From: an uncultured Acidobacteriota bacterium
GTDB lineage: Bacteria; Acidobacteriota; Blastocatellia; Pyrinomonadales; Pyrinomonadaceae
Assembly: GCA_946480545.1 (NCBI GenBank)
Contig: CAMLKY010000094.1
Span: forward strand, 1 to 7,279
DNA length: 7,279 bases
Reading direction: 5' to 3'
Shown: positions 1-6,060 of the stretch, piece by piece
How positions within the stretch are numbered: the stretch's first letter is position 1
Layout: each line of letters begins with the position of its first letter
Notes under the pieces: generated by a model
Database searches by the model: none
Told to the model about the DNA's origin: nothing
The model's input: only the letters and a program-made list of their open reading frames with translations
Program-made: the position numbers and the translations under genes

Positions 1-117
1 CACCCCGAACCAAAGCGCCAACGTGATCGCGAGCGCAACCAGCTTCATCGCCCAATCTTCAAGGAAGACCTTCCGGACTATCAACTTTAGAAATAGTAAT
101 GTCGGATTGCTCTCCAT
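1..117 (-). CDS. cdaR: CdaR/YbbR-like c-di-AMP synthase regulator, N-terminal part only (cut by window edge)
   Basis: Only the first 39 codons are visible; the gene continues beyond position 1. The minus-strand frame opens with ATG at 117-115, reads MESNPTLLFLKLIVRKVFLE and continues DWAMKLVALAITLALWFGV. A short basic segment, an 'FLEDW' motif and one hydrophobic helix (about residues 24-39) match the usual start of YbbR/CdaR proteins. These are single-pass membrane proteins with extracytoplasmic YbbR repeats, and CdaR binds CdaA and modulates its activity. Context is the main support: in many bacteria cdaR directly follows cdaA, and here it lies downstream of cdaA on the same strand. The 189-nt gap between them is filled by a repeat element. 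A later ATG at 48-46 is possible, but it would remove the 'KVFLEDW' segment. No strong Shine-Dalgarno is seen (GAAGCGAG abuts the ATG). The YbbR repeats themselves cannot be seen, so the call depends on the N-terminus and synteny. Confidence 0.72.
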   Translation of the reverse strand, partial: MESNPTLLFLKLIVRKVFLEDWAMKLVALAITLALWFGV

Positions 118-310
118 CTCGCTTCAGTTTCTGGTTCCTGGTTTCTAGTTCTGCTTTGCGTCTTCGCGACTTTGCGGGAGAACCGAATCTCAAGAGTAGC
201 TCAACAGTTTGCAACGAGTGTCGACTTAGCTGCCGTAGGGTGTTCCCGCAAAGTCGCAAAGACGCAAAGAAGAACTAACGAGAAACTAGAAACGAGGAAC
301 CAGAAACTAG
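118..310. repeat. Palindromic dispersed element, copy A (between cdaA and cdaR)
   Basis: This stretch is a large imperfect palindrome. The left arm at 146-179 and right arm at 244-277 are 34 nt each and complementary with two mismatches, around a 64-nt loop. The arms carry the motif 'gcgactttgcggga' and its complement. Outside the arms lie short heptamer-like runs: 'ctggttcctggtttctag' at 131-148, and AAACTAG, AAACGAG, GAACCAG, AAACTAG at 283-310. The right arm is identical over 34 nt to positions 5982-6015 in copy B, and the 63-nt centre has the same length in both copies. The element fills nearly the whole cdaA-cdaR gap, and its last heptamer contains the cdaA stop codon. No coding capacity is credible, so it would be non-autonomous if mobile. 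If transcribed with cdaA it would fold into a long hairpin that could affect cdaR expression, which is inference. Confidence 0.85.
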
Positions 311-1143
311 CCAATAGTGATTTCCGTCTCAGGTTCCTTCATGGTTTTCGTCTGCTCGCGTTTTGGCTGTACGAGTGGGATCTCCATCGCGTCTAACAGC
401 AGCTTTCGAAGCTGAGTCGTATCCAGATTGCGACGGATCTCGCCGGCTTCGACATACGTCACGAGGCCGGTCTCTTCGGAGACCACCAGCGCGATCGCAT
501 CGGATCCCTCGGTAATGCCGATCGCGGCGCGATGCCTGGTACCGAGTTCGCGCGAGACGGCCGGGTTCTTCGTCAGCGGCAAGAAGACCGACGCCGCTGC
601 GAGACGTTCGTTCTGGATGATCACCGCGCCGTCATGCAGCGGCGTAGACGGGTTAAAGATCGATACGAGGAGGTCGTAGCTGATCCGTGCGTCGATCTGG
701 ACGCCCGCGTCGATAAAATTCCGCAATCCGACCTTTCTCTCGATAACAATTAAAGCCCCCGTCTTCTCACTCGCGAGAGTCGTGACCGCGAGCACGATCT
801 CGTCATAGACGCTGCCGCCGAACTGCCCTCGCTGGCGCTTCATTATCGGAAAGCGAAGTCTATTCGCGAAGAAGATAAGCGCCTGCCGGATCTCCGACTG
901 AAACAGGACGATGATCGCGAAACCGATGTACACGACCGCGTAGCGAAGGACGAATTCCAGCGTCGCGAAATCCTGCGTCAGTGATAACCAGTAGAGAAGC
1001 CCGAGAAGGATCAGGCCGACAACCGTCGGGACGGCCCGCGTTCCGCGAAGCAGCTTCAGAACGACGTACACGATTATGAACACGAGCGCAATGTCGACGA
1101 CGTTGCGCAGGGCGTTCACCGATATGTACTCGCTCAACTGCAT
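307..1143 (-). CDS. cdaA: Diadenylate cyclase CdaA (c-di-AMP synthase)
   Basis: CdaA condenses two ATP into cyclic di-AMP, a second messenger that controls potassium and osmolyte balance and cell-wall homeostasis. The protein is 278 aa from ATG at 1143, close to the family length of about 270. Three membrane helices sit at about residues 18-32, 40-56 and 67-83, followed by the cytoplasmic DAC (DisA_N) domain at about 95-255. Both signature motifs are present: DGA at 171-173 (in 'PLHDGAVIIQ') and RHR at 203-205 (in 'LGTRHRAAIG'). These numbers match the Bacillus/Listeria CdaA positions as I remember them, which supports this ATG. An in-frame TTG at 1206 would add 21 residues that are not family-like. 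The hydrophilic C-terminal tail ends in ITIG, and its TAG stop lies inside a repeat heptamer. The start of cdaR lies 189 nt downstream; glmM, often third in this cluster, is not in view. No clear Shine-Dalgarno or promoter was found in the 260 nt upstream. Confidence 0.95.
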   Translation of the reverse strand: MQLSEYISVNALRNVVDIALVFIIVYVVLKLLRGTRAVPTVVGLILLGLLYWLSLTQDFATLEFVLRYAVVYIGFAIIVLFQSEIRQALIFFANRLRFPIMKRQRGQFGGSVYDEIVLAVTTLASEKTGALIVIERKVGLRNFIDAGVQIDARISYDLLVSIFNPSTPLHDGAVIIQNERLAAASVFLPLTKNPAVSRELGTRHRAAIGITEGSDAIALVVSEETGLVTYVEAGEIRRNLDTTQLRKLLLDAMEIPLVQPKREQTKTMKEPETEITIG

Positions 1144-1403
1144 AGCGTTTCTGCTTCGGGTGCGAATTAAAAAATAACGTTTGCGAAAGTTCTCCGGCCG
1201 GGCCAAAACAGTACGGACGGGACAAACCTGAAGCCTAGAATATCACAAGCTATTGGAGAGTCTGGCCAGCATGCCATGAGCAGAGGTATTCCAGGGCGCC
1301 CCATCTCTCGGGCCTGCATATGAGATGCGCGAGTCGCATTTTACGTAGCATTTTCATCGGCGTGTCGGGCAATTTTTATCCTGCGGCAGAGGAACAGCGC
1401 TCA
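1144..1403. other. Intergenic region between the M50 protease gene and cdaA
   Basis: This 260-nt spacer separates two minus-strand genes. I see no credible gene, tRNA or intrinsic terminator in it. A promoter for cdaA would be expected here, but no convincing -35/-10 pair was found on the minus strand. A TATTCT box near 1234-1239 lacks a recognisable -35. The plus-strand open frame crossing this region is the shadow of the protease gene. Confidence 0.5.
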
Positions 1404-2501
1404 TCAAGTCTGAACCGTAACCCGCCGGACGAAGAAGCCAACAAGGCGTCCCTCATCATCCACGACCGCTACAGCACCACATCCGTTCGACGCGGCCATC
1501 GCGTTCGCTTCCAGAATAGGCGTCATGGTGTCGACAAACTGATCGGTTGTCACCGGTCGCATCGCATCCCGCACCAAAGTTCGGGTCCAGTCCTCGCGCG
1601 AGATCTTTTTCAGATCCTCGAGAACGAGCATCCCGAAGAATTGCCTTTCGCGACCGACCGGAAAGACGGTCACGCGGTGCATTGTCAGAATGTTGTCGAC
1701 GAACTGCTGGATCGTCGAATCGGGATCGACCGTGATCGGCAGCGTCATTACATCACCGACATGCGTTGCACGCGCGGCCTCGGTCTCGCGGATGATCGCC
1801 TTTGCGGAATCGAACAAAAACAAGCCCGCGAGCATCGCCCAGAAACCGGGGAAGAATTGACCGTAAAAGACAGCGAAGAAGAATCCCAAGAGCATCAATC
1901 CGCCAGCGATCACCTGACCTGCCCGGCCTGTGAGTAGCGTCGCTTCGTCAAGGTCCTTGCCGCTCTTCCAGAGATATGCCCTGAGCACACGCCCGCCGTC
2001 GAGAGGATATCCCGGAAAGAGATTGAATATGGCGAGAAGGAAATTTGAAAGCGCGAGCATGAATAGCAGTATCGCGAGGATGTCGAGCCCCCCGGCATTC
2101 GCCGCCGCCATCAATCCGACAAAGAACAGCGTAAGCACGAAGCTCGCAGCCGGCCCGGCGATCGCTATTCGAAACTCGGCCCGCGGCGTTTCCGGAGGAT
2201 GCAGAAACCGCGTCAGACCTCCGAACGGATGAAGCACGATATCGACGACCTCGAGTTTTTCGAGCCTGGCAACGAACGCGTGAGCAAACTCGTGAAGAAA
2301 GATCGAAGCAAAGAAAACAAGCGTCGTGGCCAAGCCCAAAACAATGCTGCCCGCAAGGTTCCCGACAAGCTGGTTCACACTAGCCGCCGTGACGGCCGAC
2401 ATCAGCGCGACAACAAAGAACCACCGGTAATCCGCCACAACCGGAATGCCCGATACGTGTAGGAGCACTGCCTGTCGTCTGAACGCCTCAAACGTACTCA
2501 T
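1404..2501 (-). CDS. Site-2 protease family (M50) intramembrane zinc metalloprotease with C-terminal CBS pair
   Basis: This is a predicted polytopic inner-membrane protease of 365 aa from ATG at 2501. Numbered from that Met, the zinc site HExxH is 'HEFAH' at 70-74, inside a hydrophobic helix at about 60-80. The third zinc ligand is the Asp of 'PLDGG' (D168), in the usual 'NLFPGYPLDGGRVLRA' context. Hydrophobic segments lie near 25-42, 51-70, 113-135, 140-162, 195-213 and 215-232. Two CBS repeats follow, at about 248-300 and 310-362, the second containing 'GAVAVVDDEGRLVGFF'. This resembles the S2P subgroup with cytosolic CBS domains, where the CBS module is thought to sense adenine nucleotides. 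A TTG 10 codons upstream (2531) is possible, but it would overlap a GATAAT -10-like box at 2524-2529, so ATG is preferred. No anti-sigma factor or other obvious substrate is encoded nearby. The gene lies 260 nt upstream of cdaA, same strand. Substrate unknown. Confidence 0.92.
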   Translation of the reverse strand: MSTFEAFRRQAVLLHVSGIPVVADYRWFFVVALMSAVTAASVNQLVGNLAGSIVLGLATTLVFFASIFLHEFAHAFVARLEKLEVVDIVLHPFGGLTRFLHPPETPRAEFRIAIAGPAASFVLTLFFVGLMAAANAGGLDILAILLFMLALSNFLLAIFNLFPGYPLDGGRVLRAYLWKSGKDLDEATLLTGRAGQVIAGGLMLLGFFFAVFYGQFFPGFWAMLAGLFLFDSAKAIIRETEAARATHVGDVMTLPITVDPDSTIQQFVDNILTMHRVTVFPVGRERQFFGMLVLEDLKKISREDWTRTLVRDAMRPVTTDQFVDTMTPILEANAMAASNGCGAVAVVDDEGRLVGFFVRRVTVQT

Positions 2502-2606
2502 GCTGAATAGATGACCCAGATAGATTATCAAATGACGGGGCGACCACGTCCTGTCAGAACCGGGAGCCGTAGCGACCGGGGCCTTCGGCGCCTAGGATCT
2601 CTGGCC

Positions 2607-2641
2607 GCGGATCTGCGCGGATCACGCGGATCAGAGCGGTC
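2607..2641. repeat. Short phased repeat, three GCGGATC boxes
   Basis: GCGGATC occurs at 2607-2613, 2617-2623 and 2626-2632, with starts 10 and 9 bp apart, followed by a degenerate 'gcggtcagatc' at 2636-2646. The near-helical spacing could place the boxes on one face of the DNA. It also matches the 'atccgcg' type of degenerate intergenic repeat seen in some environmental genomes. No function can be assigned. Confidence 0.55.
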
Positions 2642-2737
2642 AGATCGAGTTTGATCCGAATTGTCCCCTCCGAGGAAGTGTCTCCGCCGACCGCCATCCG
2701 CTCGGTACCCATCCCAATGCGCGCCGCGCTTATCGCC

Positions 2738-2754
2738 ATGCGCGCCCCGCGCAT
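2738..2754. repeat. Perfect GC-rich palindrome, 7-bp arms with 3-nt loop
   Basis: ATGCGCG, then CCC, then CGCGCAT form a perfect inverted repeat. The left half also occurs as a direct repeat at 2717-2729. It lies about 125 nt past the mreB stop with no T-tract on either strand, so it is not a standard intrinsic terminator. Confidence 0.5.
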
Positions 2755-2877
2755 CCGGTCTGCTCTTCGACCGGAGCCGCGGCGGCGGCCGGGCCGGCAG
2801 CCATGACCGAAGCGGCGGCGGACACACCGAATGGCACGGCTCCGAGATGTCAGTAACGATGAACAATGAAACCCGCG

Positions 2878-3951
2878 TTAGGCTTCGAATGGAATCTCGG
2901 CGTTCTGCAGGACGCCGAGCTCGTTGCGGGTTACTTTTTCGAGCAGCTTCGGGTCGTCGAACATCTTTATGAGTCCGTTGACCGTTGCGTAGCGAGGCTC
3001 TTCGGCGATGCCGACGGGCAGGTTGATGAATGAGCGGATGTACTGATCGATCCCGTCGAGCAGCGCACCGCCGCCGGTCAGGATCACGCCGCGGTCGTAG
3101 ATGTCGGCGGCGACTTCGGGGCGAAGCTCTGTCAATGTATCTTTTGCCTTTTCGGCGATGCGGCGCACGATCGATTCGACGATCGGGTAGACCTCGCCGG
3201 TCGTGATCTCGACCGCAGAGGGGCTTCCCGTCTGCACATCGCGACCACGAACCTCGGTCGTCTTACCGATGTCGTCCGGCAGATATGCCGTGGCAAACGT
3301 CGTCTTTAGAAGCTCCGTCGTTTCCTCGCCGACCTGCAAACCGCGATGCCGGCGCAGGTGCGTCGCGAGAACCGCATTTATCTCGTTACTGCCGAACCGT
3401 TCGGACGTCGAATGAACGATCGATCCTTTTGCGACGATCGCAAAGTTTGTGGTGCCGGCGCCGATATCGATGATCGCGGACGCACGCTTGTCGTTCGGGA
3501 GCACGCCCGCGCCGAATGCTGCGGCGAGACCTTCTTCCATCATGAAAACTTTTCCGATGCCGGCTTCTTCCGCCGCATGAAATAGCGCTCGCTGCTCGAC
3601 GTGAGTCACGTCCGAGACCATGCTCATCACCGCCTGCAGCGAAATATTCGAGCCACCCGTCTTCGCCTTCTTCACAAAGTGGGCAAGCATCTTTTTCGTA
3701 CGTTCGAAATCGCCGACGACGCCGCCGATGAGCGGAGCGCGGACCGTAATGTCACGGCCCTCACGGCCCGACATGTCGGCTGCTTCCTGACCGAACGCGA
3801 CTATCTCTTCGGTGATCTCGTTGACCGCGACGAGTGAGGGCTCGTCCAATACGATTCCGCGTCCCTTTACCGCGATGATGGTGCTGGCAGTTCCGAGATC
3901 GATCGCCATCGAATCGGTGACCAGCTTCTTTAATGAGGAAATCTTTAACAT
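2878..3951 (-). CDS. mreB: MreB-family bacterial actin, rod-shape determination (divergent)
   Basis: MreB polymerises with ATP into membrane-bound filaments that guide the elongasome and lateral cell-wall synthesis. The protein is 357 aa, close to the usual 335-350. The first residues (MLKISSLKKLV) could form an amphipathic membrane-binding helix. The actin ATPase motifs are present: phosphate 1 'AIDLGTAST' at 16-24, phosphate 2 'IIDIGAGTTN' at 160-169, and adenosine 'VILTGGGALLDG' at 289-300. 'VRGRDVQTGSP' (234-244) is a typical MreB segment. E140 and T167, remembered as the catalytic pair in Caulobacter MreB, are conserved. Several usual residues differ: 'EEP' is EEG (139-141), 'DIGGGTTE' is DIGAGTTN, and the 'VPSGIT' segment reads VSDVT. 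No mreC or mreD lies adjacent, so this may be an additional MreB paralogue rather than the canonical copy. It starts with ATG after a TATAAT box and a weak 'AGG' 4 nt from the start. Confidence 0.93.
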   Translation of the reverse strand: MLKISSLKKLVTDSMAIDLGTASTIIAVKGRGIVLDEPSLVAVNEITEEIVAFGQEAADMSGREGRDITVRAPLIGGVVGDFERTKKMLAHFVKKAKTGGSNISLQAVMSMVSDVTHVEQRALFHAAEEAGIGKVFMMEEGLAAAFGAGVLPNDKRASAIIDIGAGTTNFAIVAKGSIVHSTSERFGSNEINAVLATHLRRHRGLQVGEETTELLKTTFATAYLPDDIGKTTEVRGRDVQTGSPSAVEITTGEVYPIVESIVRRIAEKAKDTLTELRPEVAADIYDRGVILTGGGALLDGIDQYIRSFINLPVGIAEEPRYATVNGLIKMFDDPKLLEKVTRNELGVLQNAEIPFEA

Positions 3952-3973
3952 ACTGCCTAGGTTGGTGGCTTCA

Positions 3974-3979
3974 ATTATA
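3974..3979 (-). promoter_or_regulatory. Probable -10 box of the mreB promoter (TATAAT)
   Basis: The minus strand reads TATAAT, a perfect sigma-70-type -10 hexamer, 22 nt upstream of the mreB ATG. This would give a leader of about 15 nt. No good -35 is found at 16-18 bp spacing, so the call rests on the -10 box and its position only. Confidence 0.4.
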
Positions 3980-4027
3980 TTCCTTCCTGACGAAACCCGC
4001 TATCAGAATTTTCATCTCGGTTTGCTG

Positions 4028-4093
4028 CTTTGCGGGCTCGGCGAGTTTTGCGTAACGCTGATTTCTCACGCCAAGCTCGCAGAGCCCGCAAAG
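4028..4093. repeat. Long hairpin (18-bp arms) between the cyclase and mreB genes
   Basis: 'ctttgcgggctcggcgag' at 4028-4045 and its complement at 4076-4093 pair at 17 of 18 positions around a 30-nt loop. It lies 32 nt past the cyclase stop and 77 nt before mreB. Neither side has a run of T, so it is not a textbook intrinsic terminator. It could act as an mRNA-stabilising hairpin or a dispersed REP-like unit. The 'ctttgcggg' core is shared with the arms of copies A and B, suggesting a related repeat family. Confidence 0.8.
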
Positions 4094-4124
4094 GTGAGCA
4101 TCAGAGGGTTATAACACTACTACT

Positions 4125-5849
4125 CTAGTTCCACCTGACCTCAAAAACACTGACCGGCTGGACGCGATTTTTTACCGTAAGCGGCTCGCGGGGAGTGACG
4201 GGGATTAGATTCCGGCTGGCTGTGGCGGTTGCCTCGCTCATCAAAATTTCGCCGCCCCGGGCACAAGATTCCAGCCTGGAGGCGAGGTTGACGGTGTCGC
4301 CGATGGCGGTGTATTCCGAACGTTTGTCGGAACCGATATACCCTATCGTTGCCTCACCGGTATGCAGCCCGATGCCGACGGAGATCTGGCCGAAACCTTC
4401 GGCAAGCAGTTCCTGGTTCAACGTGGCCAGGCGCGTCTGCATCGCCACCGCGGTTCGCACTGCGTTGATCGGATCGTCGGCCGACGCGGTCGGTGCTCCG
4501 AAGATCGCCATCAGTCCGTCGCCGATATATTTATCGAGCGTCCCGCCGTGAGCGAAGATGATCTCGCTCATCACCGAGAAGTAACGATTCAGAAGTCCGA
4601 CGACTTTCTCAGGGTTCTCGCGCTCCGACAGGGCCGTGAAGCCACGAATGTCCGCGAACAGCACGGTGATCGTCTGGTTAGCGCCGCCCAGGCGAAACGA
4701 GTTCGGGTTCTCGAGAAGCTGCTTCACGACATACTCCGGCATGAACCGGCTGTAATTCGCACGCGCGACCTCTTCGCGAGCAAGACGGCGATGGGCCTTC
4801 ACCGTTTCGACCGTCATCGCGGTCTGGGCCGCAACTGCGGTGATCAGTTCGAGATGATCAGGCGAGAAGGCGGCAAACGGATCGAGACGGTCGGCATAAA
4901 GCACGCCGTGCACGCTCGATTGGGTGATAAGCGGAGCACAGATCGTCGAGCGAACTCCCTGGGAAACGATCGAATCCGCGCCCGAGAACTGGGCATCGGT
5001 CTTTGCGTCCTGTGACAAGAGCGCGACCCGCTCACGCATCACTTTTTGAGTAATTGTCCGGCTGACGGTAAGTTTTTCTGTCAGCTTGTCGAGCGTCGCA
5101 TCGCGGGTCTTCACGCCGACCGGGACAAGATCGCTTGCCACACCATCCTGGCTTTCGTCGGCGAGTAACGCGATCACACGGTCGGCCGGTGTCCCGCGGA
5201 AGATCAGGTCGGTTGCGCGTTCGAAGATCTCTTTTATGTCGAAAACGGTGCCGAGCGATTTGCTCATTTCATAGAGCAGCTCGAGGATCTTGGCTTTGCG
5301 GCGAAGATCTTTTATCTCTTCGGGCGTAGCCTCGATGGCGGTCTCCATCGAGAGGTGCGACTGCCGGCCGATGATCTCGTTTGCCGAGATCTCTACCTGC
5401 GTGTGGCCGAGCGGCTTATCGTCGAAATCAACAACCTTGGCATCTTCGACATCGCCGGGCTCGATGGTGACGCCCGTCGCAAGCGTGTCGGGAACGTGAT
5501 CCGGCGACGTGGTGTACGGTGCGGCCGTGTCCAGCTCCTCCGAATACTCGAGCCGGCTTTCACCGATGATGATGATGTCGCCAGAGATGAGGTCTTTCTC
5601 GAGGACGGGCGAGCCGTTTACAAAGACATGATTGACACTTCGCGTAAGCTGGCCATTCTCAAAGTAGCCGTCGATAATTCGGAAGCCTTTTGCGTCGCCG
5701 CCGATCTGCGCATGCTTGCGCGACGCGCGGCGATCGTTCAAAACGATATCGTTTTCCTTTGCGCGACCGACGGTGTAGACTCGTCCCGATTCCAGTTCGA
5801 AGTCCGACACACGACCGCTGGGTTCTGTGATTTTGAGAGTTCGGCTCAC
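4125..5849 (-). CDS. FHA-GAF-class III adenylate cyclase (predicted cAMP synthase)
   Basis: This is a predicted soluble three-domain signalling protein of 574 aa. The FHA domain at about 20-102 has the phosphothreonine-reading residues: 'VGRAKENDI' (27-35), 'SRKH' (43-46) and 'NG' (78-79). An acidic linker (about 103-175) and a short helix (177-200) lead to a GAF domain at about 200-350. A second helix then joins the cyclase homology domain at about 393-570. Both metal-binding Asp are present (D400 in 'FADIRGFT', D444 in 'YIGDGLMAIFG'). The base-selecting pair is Lys440 ('DKYIGD') and Asp518 ('IGDTVN'), the adenylate-type combination, and the transition-state Asn521 and Arg525 ('NLASRLE') are intact. 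It should therefore make cAMP from ATP. FHA binding suggests input from a Ser/Thr kinase. The start is GTG at 5849; an in-frame TGA lies a few codons upstream with no better start between. No transmembrane segment is seen. Confidence 0.93.
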   Translation of the reverse strand: MSRTLKITEPSGRVSDFELESGRVYTVGRAKENDIVLNDRRASRKHAQIGGDAKGFRIIDGYFENGQLTRSVNHVFVNGSPVLEKDLISGDIIIIGESRLEYSEELDTAAPYTTSPDHVPDTLATGVTIEPGDVEDAKVVDFDDKPLGHTQVEISANEIIGRQSHLSMETAIEATPEEIKDLRRKAKILELLYEMSKSLGTVFDIKEIFERATDLIFRGTPADRVIALLADESQDGVASDLVPVGVKTRDATLDKLTEKLTVSRTITQKVMRERVALLSQDAKTDAQFSGADSIVSQGVRSTICAPLITQSSVHGVLYADRLDPFAAFSPDHLELITAVAAQTAMTVETVKAHRRLAREEVARANYSRFMPEYVVKQLLENPNSFRLGGANQTITVLFADIRGFTALSERENPEKVVGLLNRYFSVMSEIIFAHGGTLDKYIGDGLMAIFGAPTASADDPINAVRTAVAMQTRLATLNQELLAEGFGQISVGIGLHTGEATIGYIGSDKRSEYTAIGDTVNLASRLESCARGGEILMSEATATASRNLIPVTPREPLTVKNRVQPVSVFEVRWN

Positions 5850-5859
5850 GGCGTCGTTA

Positions 5860-5865
5860 ATTGTA
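5860..5865 (-). promoter_or_regulatory. Possible -10 box for the cyclase gene (TACAAT)
   Basis: The minus strand reads TACAAT 10 nt upstream of the GTG start, which would make the transcript nearly leaderless. The best -35 candidate at 16-bp spacing is TTAGAA, a weak match. This is tentative. Confidence 0.25.
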
Positions 5866-5890
5866 ACTCAAGTGCGGGAGATTCTAATTC

Positions 5891-6060
5891 CTGGTTCCCC
5901 TTTGCGACTTTGCGGGAGGACGTGATCTTAACCTCGGCTAATCAGATTGCAACGAGGGTCGGGTTAATTTACGCAGGGTCCTCCCGCAAAGTCGCAAAGA
6001 CGCAAAGAAGAACTAGAAACCAGAAACCAGAAACTAGAAACTAGAAACCAGAAACCAGGA
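5891..6060. repeat. Palindromic dispersed element, copy B (divergent intergenic region)
   Basis: This is a second copy of the element at 118-310. The core hairpin is a perfect 20-bp inverted repeat, 5901-5920 with 5979-5998, around a 58-nt loop. The right arm 5982-6015 is identical over 34 nt to copy A (244-277). The centre (5919-5981) is 63 nt as in copy A and agrees at about 40 of 63 positions by eye, best at 'gcaacgag'. The left arm is about 22 nt shorter than in copy A. The right arm runs into heptamer repeats. The element fills most of the 225-nt space between the divergent cyclase and desulfurase starts, so at least one promoter must lie within or beside it. Confidence 0.85.
6012..6060. 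repeat. Seven tandem 7-bp units, ACYAGAA
   Basis: Seven consecutive heptamers run actagaa, accagaa, accagaa, actagaa, actagaa, accagaa, accagga, with a degenerate eighth (actaatt) following. They form the outer right flank of copy B and end 14 nt before the desulfurase start codon. The only variation is C/T at the third position, apart from one G at the sixth position of the last unit. Copy number could vary between strains by slippage. Confidence 0.85.

Larger units (their letters stand above)
2502..2877. other. 376-bp gene-free, repeat-rich GC-rich region between mreB and the M50 gene
   Basis: No credible gene is seen. Two minus-strand open frames exist here (2528-2866, rich in Arg, Pro and Asp; and 2554-2754), but their composition looks like translated GC-rich spacer. 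The region holds three GCGGATC boxes (2607, 2617, 2626), a perfect palindrome at 2738-2754, and a direct repeat 'atgcgcgcc...cgcgc' at 2717-2729 and 2738-2752. It also has an 'accgggagc...gtagcgaccgg' segment near 2557-2579, of a type I associate with dispersed repeats in Blastocatellia. One minus-strand frame at 2757-2831 reads like the hinge of ribosomal protein L7/L12 (see findings). The promoter of the protease gene is presumably in the low-coordinate part. Confidence 0.6.

Noticed and set aside
1144..1206. TTG start at 1206 adding 21 residues to CdaA
   Set aside because: The extra residues are basic and not family-like, and the ATG at 1143 puts DGA and RHR at the remembered family positions.
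1207..1403. tRNA or small RNA gene in the protease-cdaA gap
   Set aside because: No cloverleaf, T-loop motif or terminator-like hairpin was found on either strand by eye.
1320..1937. Plus-strand 205-codon open frame
   Set aside because: It is antisense to the CBS region of the protease gene and looks like a shadow (rich in Arg, His and Asp).
2502..2531. TTG start at 2531 for the M50 protease
   Set aside because: It overlaps a GATAAT -10-like box, and the family normally starts close to the 'FRRQAVLLHVSGIPV' segment; the ATG at 2501 fits better.
2528..2866. Minus-strand 112-codon open frame and the nested 66-codon frame at 2554-2754
   Set aside because: Composition is dominated by Arg, Pro, Gly and Asp, no domain is recognisable, and the DNA is made of short GC-rich repeats. 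The long open frame is expected in GC-rich spacer.
4028..4093. Intrinsic terminator of the cyclase gene
   Set aside because: The hairpin is strong but there is no U-tract after it on the minus strand, and the 30-nt loop is long for a terminator.
4362..5015. Plus-strand 217-codon open frame
   Set aside because: It lies wholly antisense to the cyclase gene, whose domains and catalytic residues are unmistakable; no recognisable motifs in this frame.
5355..6044. Plus-strand 229-codon open frame
   Set aside because: Antisense to the FHA-coding region and running on into the repeat element; no domain features.
6012..6060. CRISPR-like array
   Set aside because: The units are 7 bp with no spacers and no cas genes nearby; it is a simple tandem repeat.
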